Shown: positions 20,479-24,302 of the stretch, piece by piece | Numbering within the stretch: position 1 is the first letter of the stretch | How the letters are laid out: each line of letters begins with the position of its first letter | Origin: an uncultured Bacilli bacterium | GTDB lineage: Bacteria; Bacillota_I; Bacilli_A; RF39; UBA660 | Length of the DNA: 24,302 nucleotides | NCBI GenBank assembly: GCA_944327425.1 | Contig: CALVHJ010000007.1 | Location: forward strand, 1 to 24,302 | Direction of reading: 5' to 3' | Notes under the pieces: generated by a model | Told to the model about the DNA's origin: nothing | What the model saw: only the letters and a program-made list of their open reading frames with translations | Databases searched by the model: none | Position numbers and translations under genes: made by a program

Positions 20479-22224
20479 TTACATTTTTTCAGGAATATTT
20501 ATACCTAAAATATTTAGTAAATATTTATTGTTATCAAATATTAGTTTAGTTAGAGCTAACCAAGAGCTTCTAATATCAATGTTTTTTTCGGTTAATACCT
20601 TGTTTTCAGCATAAAAATTATTGTATAAATTAGTTATTTTATATAAGTACTCACAAATTTCGTTAAGAGAGTAGTTTTCAAAACTTCTTTTTATTATTCT
20701 TTTTAAATCGAGCATAGCTAAAATTATTTTTCTTTCATTGCTTGTAGATAAAGTTTTAATATGTGAATAATTAATATTTGCTTCACAAGCTTTTTTTAGT
20801 AAAGAATTCATTCTTACGCATGAATAAAGAAGATATGTACCGGTTTTGCCATTTAAATCAGTAAATTTTTCAATATCAAAATTATAATCAGTATTTCTAA
20901 ATGGGAGTAAGTCAGCATATTTAATTGCGGCAACAGCGATTGTTTTAGCAATTTCTTCTCTATTTTCAGTGATATTTTCCATTAGTCTTGTTTCACAAAC
21001 TTTAGTTACACTATCTAGTAAATCAGATAGGGGCATAACACCGCCATCTCTAGTTTTAAATGGCTTACCATCTGGGCCATTCATCGTACCAAATCCGTTA
21101 AATATTAATTTTGTTTCTCTACGCACAATTTCACTTTTATAAGCAGCTCGAAATACTTGGGTAAAATGTAGCTCTTGACGTTTGTCGACAATGTACCATA
21201 TTTCATCTATTTTAAATTTGTGAACTCTTTCCCATATAGCAGCAAGATCAGTAGCTTCATATGATACAGCACCGTTACTTTTAATAAGAATTAAAGGAGG
21301 TATTTCTTTTTTATCAGTGTCTTCTTTAATATTAATTACTTCGGCACCATCACTTTTAGTAATTAAGTTTTTATCGTAAAGATAAGTGAATAATTCGTCT
21401 ATATAGGCAAAATTGTCTGATTCACCTTCCCAAAGATCAAAATCAACATTTAAATCTTTATATAGTTTTTTAATTTCTGTTACACTAACTTGGACAATTT
21501 TTTGCCATAAAGCATAATAACCTTTGTGTTTGGCTTGTAATTCTTTATTTATTTGACGAGATTCTTCCATAATATCTTCATTTTCTTTAGCTTTTTGGGT
21601 GGCAGTAGGATATAGTTCGATTAAATCTTCATTGGTTAAATTAAAATCTACATCTTCGCCATTATAATCTTCTTTAAAATAAGCTAAATCTGGGTATCTA
21701 GTTTTAATTTCTTGGATTACCATACCCATAGGTCTACCCCAGTCTCCTAAGTGAATATCACTAATGGTTTTAGCTCCTACGGCCTTACATAAATTGTTTA
21801 GGGCATTTCCTATATTAGCACTTCTTAAGTGGCCAACATGGAGGGTTTTAGCAATATTAGGCCCACCATAATCGAGGAATATTGTTTTATTTATTCCTAA
21901 ATCGTAATTTATGTTAATATCATTTAGCGAATCATTGGCAAAAGAAATGAGAAAATCATCACTTAGAGTTATATTAATAAAACCAGGATTAGCAACACTA
22001 ACACTTTTAAATTCAGGAAATTCTTTTATTTTATCAACAATTTTATTAGCAATGTTAAGAGGGTTATCATGACTTTTTTTAGCTAAAGCCATGGCTCCAT
22101 TATATTGATAATCACCGAGATCTGGTCGGTTTGAGGGGTTTAAAGTTACATTTGGTACTAGAAAACCTAAGTCATGTATACTGTTTTTAATTTTAATTTC
22201 TAATTCATCAATGTTATATTTCAT
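20479..22224 (-). CDS. argS: Arginyl-tRNA synthetase
   Basis: A 581-residue class I synthetase. The N-terminal Add1 domain spans about 1-115 (NRPDLGDYQYNGAMALAKK). The HIGH motif appears as NIAKTLHVGHLRSANIGN near 123-140; DIHLGDWGRPMG and LIKSNGAVSYEATDLAAIW follow. The place of KMSKS holds GPDGKPFKTRDGG, typical of ArgRS. The DALR anticodon-binding domain is at the C-terminus (TYLLYSCVRMNSLLKK). It charges tRNA-Arg. The ATG at 22224 is used; an in-frame GTG lies 9 bases upstream. It overlaps the DUF1934 gene by 11 bases, with GAGTGA as SD. Confidence 0.97.
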   Translation of the reverse strand: MKYNIDELEIKIKNSIHDLGFLVPNVTLNPSNRPDLGDYQYNGAMALAKKSHDNPLNIANKIVDKIKEFPEFKSVSVANPGFINITLSDDFLISFANDSLNDININYDLGINKTIFLDYGGPNIAKTLHVGHLRSANIGNALNNLCKAVGAKTISDIHLGDWGRPMGMVIQEIKTRYPDLAYFKEDYNGEDVDFNLTNEDLIELYPTATQKAKENEDIMEESRQINKELQAKHKGYYALWQKIVQVSVTEIKKLYKDLNVDFDLWEGESDNFAYIDELFTYLYDKNLITKSDGAEVINIKEDTDKKEIPPLILIKSNGAVSYEATDLAAIWERVHKFKIDEIWYIVDKRQELHFTQVFRAAYKSEIVRRETKLIFNGFGTMNGPDGKPFKTRDGGVMPLSDLLDSVTKVCETRLMENITENREEIAKTIAVAAIKYADLLPFRNTDYNFDIEKFTDLNGKTGTYLLYSCVRMNSLLKKACEANINYSHIKTLSTSNERKIILAMLDLKRIIKRSFENYSLNEICEYLYKITNLYNNFYAENKVLTEKNIDIRSSWLALTKLIFDNNKYLLNILGINIPEKM

Positions 22225-22564
22225 TTGTATCACTCATTTCTATGGTAATTTTTAAAGGATTGTCCATACTTTCTAGACAATATTCGATAGTTATTAAGTT
22301 TTCTTTTACTTTAAAATTATGTTTCTTTAGATTTATTTGGAAACTTTTATTTAATTCTTTTAGAGTTAAAACGGCATGGGTAGCTGTAAGTATTAAAATG
22401 CTTTCAAGATTTTCTTTATAAAATGTTTTGTTTGCTAGATCTATGATGAAAGAATCATTTTCATTTTCATATTTTAAAATATTATTTTTAAAAGTACCTA
22501 ATAGATTTTCTTTAAAAAGCAATGTGTCTAATTCATAGGTGTTTATTATTAATTCTTTGTTCAT
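22214..22564 (-). CDS. DUF1934 (YwiB-like) protein
   Basis: A 116-residue soluble protein. Alternating beta strands (LESILILTATHAVLTLKELNKSFQI, KENLITIEYCLE, PLKITIEM) fit the calycin-like DUF1934 barrel. The assignment is supported by position: ywiB lies next to argS in Bacillus subtilis, as here. Function is unknown. GGTGA is 4 bases before the ATG; argS overlaps the end. Confidence 0.75.
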   Translation of the reverse strand: MNKELIINTYELDTLLFKENLLGTFKNNILKYENENDSFIIDLANKTFYKENLESILILTATHAVLTLKELNKSFQINLKKHNFKVKENLITIEYCLESMDNPLKITIEMSDTNEI

Positions 22565-22604
22565 AAAATCACCAATTTACTTAATAATTATACTAAATAT
22601 TAAC

Positions 22605-22640
22605 ATAAAAAACAATAAAATCACTAGAGTTTAGTGATTT
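22605..22640 (-). terminator. Terminator of the 124-aa gene
   Basis: AAATCACTA/TAGTGATTT (22618-22626, 22632-22640) with a 5-base loop, followed by a T-rich tail on the minus strand. Confidence 0.75.
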
Positions 22641-23013
22641 ATCTTTGAAGAGGAAAATCATTACTTTTTAATTTAAAGATATCTTGTTGTTTTTGGATTA
22701 TTAAATCGATAGATTTAGGAGTTATTTTATGGGTAGTTCTATTGCGACCTATAATAGGTATTAATAAACCATTAAATACGATATAAGTATTTTTATCAGA
22801 CCATATTATAATATCATTTAAAGATAGGGCTATATTTAATATTTGGGGATTATATCTGATTTTTTTGGTTTCTATTTTGTTTTCTTCAGATATGTAGTTT
22901 ATATTTATGATTTGAAACCCATTAAAGTTTTTAATTTCATATATACTTCCAATTATTACGCTTAGACTTTTTGGTCTAATAAAATCAATTATGTTTATAT
23001 TAGTTTTGTTCAT
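22639..23013 (-). CDS. Hypothetical protein, 124 aa
   Basis: I do not recognise this protein. It is soluble, rich in Ile, Asn and Lys, with strand-like stretches (SLSVIIGSIYEIKNFNGFQI, LSLNDIIIWSDKNTYIVFN) and a basic IGRNRTTHKITPKSIDLIIQK near residues 86-108. No signal peptide or membrane span. It is divergent from the penicillin-binding protein gene and shares its 129-bp promoter region. The SD is weak (GGGGAA). A sigma-A-type promoter (TTGCTA-17-TAGAAT) lies at 23037-23065. Confidence 0.65.
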   Translation of the reverse strand: MNKTNINIIDFIRPKSLSVIIGSIYEIKNFNGFQIININYISEENKIETKKIRYNPQILNIALSLNDIIIWSDKNTYIVFNGLLIPIIGRNRTTHKITPKSIDLIIQKQQDIFKLKSNDFPLQR

Positions 23014-23036
23014 GATTATTCCCCACAGTTAAATGT

Positions 23037-23065
23037 ATTCTATCATAAAGTTATTAAATTAGCAA
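23037..23065 (-). promoter_or_regulatory. Promoter of the 124-aa gene
   Basis: TTGCTA (23060-23065), 17-bp spacer, TAGAAT (23037-23042), with TG one base before the -10. The -35 lies in the first copy of the 22-bp tandem repeat. Confidence 0.5.
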
Positions 23066-23104
23066 TATTTAAGCTTATAATTAGCAATATTTAAGCTTAT
23101 AATT
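23057..23104. repeat. 22-bp tandem duplication in the divergent promoter region
   Basis: Two perfect 22-bp copies (23057-23078, 23079-23100) followed by four bases of a third. Each contains AAGCTTATAATT, including a TATAAT that points toward the penicillin-binding protein gene. Confidence 0.85.
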
Positions 23105-23142
23105 TAAATTCTTTATAGCATAATAAAAATGGGTGAAGCCTT

Positions 23143-24302
23143 ATGCGGGTTTTAAGAATGCTTTTTAAAACGGGTATTTTTATATTTATTTCTTTTGTTA
23201 TAGTTATTATTGGTTTATATACTTATGCTTATTTAAGTCCAAAATTGGAGCTTAAAACAGCAGGTCAATACTTTATTTATGATGGAGAAGATGAACTTGT
23301 ATATCAAGGGTCTAGTACAAGTGAATGGGTAAGTTTGGAAGATATTAATTATAATCTTATTAATGCTGTTATAAGTGTGGAAGATAAAAATTTTTATCAA
23401 CATCATGGGTTTGATTATTTAAGAATTGCTAAAGCAATGTATCTTAATATTAAAAATGGGAAAATTACCCAAGGTGCTTCAACTATTTCCCAACAGTATA
23501 TTAAAAATATTTTTTTAGATTTTAGTACTACTTGGGAAAGAAAGATAGAAGAAGCTTTTCTTACTTTAGAGTTGGAAGTGCATTATTCGAAAGATGAGAT
23601 TTTAGAGGGCTATTTAAATACAATTAATTATGGTCAAGGTAATTTTGGAATTGGAAATGCTAGTAGATATTATTTTAATAAAGAACCTTTGGATTTGACA
23701 CTTGAAGAAGCTTTGATTTTAGCGGGTATACCAAATAGTCCAGAAAATTATAATCCGGTTGCTAATTATGATTTATCTGTTGAAAGAGCGAAGATAGTAG
23801 GTAAAAGTATGGTTATGAATGGTTATTTAACAGAAGATGAGTTAAATGGGCTTTTTAAAGAAAAATTAGATATTTATGGTAAGTCATCAGAAGAAAATTT
23901 GGATATGCTTATGTATTATCAAGATGCTGTTTTAGATGAACTTAGAAGTATTAAAACAATACCGGAAGAATTGATTCAAAATGGTGGTATTAAAATATAT
24001 ACGTATTTAGATTTGGATGCCCAAAAAAAGTTGGAAGAAAATATTCTTACTTATTTAAGTGATAGTGAGTTACAACAGGCTAGTGTGGTAGTTGATCCGA
24101 ATACAGGAGGAGTTATAGCATTATCAGGTGGAGTATCATATGCGAATAGTCAATATAATAGAGCAGTACAGGCTAAGAGGCAAGTTGGAAGTGCGATGAA
24201 ACCGTTTTTGTATTATGGAGCACTGGAAGAAGGAATGACATCAGCTTCGACATTTAATAGTCAATATACTACTTTTACATTAAGAAATGGCGATACTTAT
24301 TC
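23143..24302 (+). CDS. Class A penicillin-binding protein, truncated by window end
   Basis: The visible 386 residues belong to a bifunctional PBP1-type enzyme. Residues 11-31 form the anchor (GIFIFISFVIVIIGLYTYAY). The GT51 glycosyltransferase motifs are in order: EDKNFYQHHG with catalytic E80, GASTISQQYIKN near 111, ERKIEEAFL near 132, EGYLNTINYGQG near 155. The transpeptidase domain starts near 310, with the active-site S350 in GSAMKP (SxxK). The SxN and KTG motifs lie beyond the window. It polymerises and crosslinks peptidoglycan outside the membrane. GGTGA is 6 bases before the ATG. The family's PBP2A/PonA subtype cannot be settled here. Confidence 0.95.
   Translation, partial: MRVLRMLFKTGIFIFISFVIVIIGLYTYAYLSPKLELKTAGQYFIYDGEDELVYQGSSTSEWVSLEDINYNLINAVISVEDKNFYQHHGFDYLRIAKAMYLNIKNGKITQGASTISQQYIKNIFLDFSTTWERKIEEAFLTLELEVHYSKDEILEGYLNTINYGQGNFGIGNASRYYFNKEPLDLTLEEALILAGIPNSPENYNPVANYDLSVERAKIVGKSMVMNGYLTEDELNGLFKEKLDIYGKSSEENLDMLMYYQDAVLDELRSIKTIPEELIQNGGIKIYTYLDLDAQKKLEENILTYLSDSELQQASVVVDPNTGGVIALSGGVSYANSQYNRAVQAKRQVGSAMKPFLYYGALEEGMTSASTFNSQYTTFTLRNGDTY

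Noticed and set aside
22565..22638. T-box or other riboswitch upstream of the DUF1934-argS genes
   Set aside because: The space is about 70 bases and mostly taken by the upstream gene's terminator; no T-box sequence or specifier stem is visible.
22639..23013. Short ComK-like competence protein
   Set aside because: A loose IPIIGRNR resemblance to the ComK core did not extend to flanking residues, and the protein is much shorter than ComK.
1..24302. CRISPR array, insertion sequence, phage integration site or rRNA
   Set aside because: No regularly spaced repeats, transposase or integrase genes, or rRNA sequences were found; the tRNA is intact with no flanking direct repeat.

Overview
The window comes from a strongly AT-rich, endospore-forming, low-GC Bacillota. 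A delta subunit of RNA polymerase (RpoE), a CwlJ-type cortex hydrolase, CwlD, YabG, YabP, YabQ, SpoVG and Veg together point to a Bacilli-like spore former. Gene content and base composition resemble uncultured gut Bacilli near Erysipelotrichia or the Mollicutes; that placement is inference. Several genes end in TGA and Trp is encoded by TGG, so the standard bacterial code applies. Most genes have a clear Shine-Dalgarno (SD) site, often GGTGA or AAGGAG.

Layout. 1-1650: the end of a LysM protein, a dUTPase and, convergently, a CwlJ/SleB spore cortex hydrolase. 1735-3380: tRNA-Trp, then a small operon (unknown protein, lipoprotein, 62-aa protein). 3549-5290: an ECF sigma factor overlapping an RsgI-like anti-sigma protein with two PepSY domains. 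5515-7567: an Abi_2/HEPN protein 1 bp upstream of an HtrA protease. 7701-10291: a Zn-dependent phospholipase C-like protein, CwlD, and an unrecognised membrane protein. 10452-10715: an XRE regulator with a palindrome in its leader.

10727-15334 is one minus-strand block: tatD, 3D-domain protein, rsmA, yabG, veg, spoVG, yabP, yabQ, divIC. From memory, Bacillus subtilis carries these in the same order but spread over a much longer interval; here the block is condensed. A near-consensus sigma-E promoter lies in front of yabP. 15454-16084 carries rpiB and a DUF1146 gene on the plus strand.

16141-17436 holds the most unusual gene: a secreted or anchored protein whose last 60 codons contain a GC-rich patch (about 60% by hand count over 84 bases) packed with NNC codons and ending in a GVRPVINL motif. 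This is what a variable region of a diversity-generating retroelement (DGR) target would look like. No reverse transcriptase or template repeat is in the window. The gene has a perfect TTGACA-17-TATAAT promoter and is divergent from a regulator with two XRE domains.

18110-22564 is a housekeeping block on the minus strand (DUF1934, argS, rpoE, prfA, prmC). 22639-23013 is an unrecognised 124-aa protein, divergent from a class A penicillin-binding protein cut by the window end. No intergenic stretch exceeds about 260 bases, and the longest contains the tRNA.
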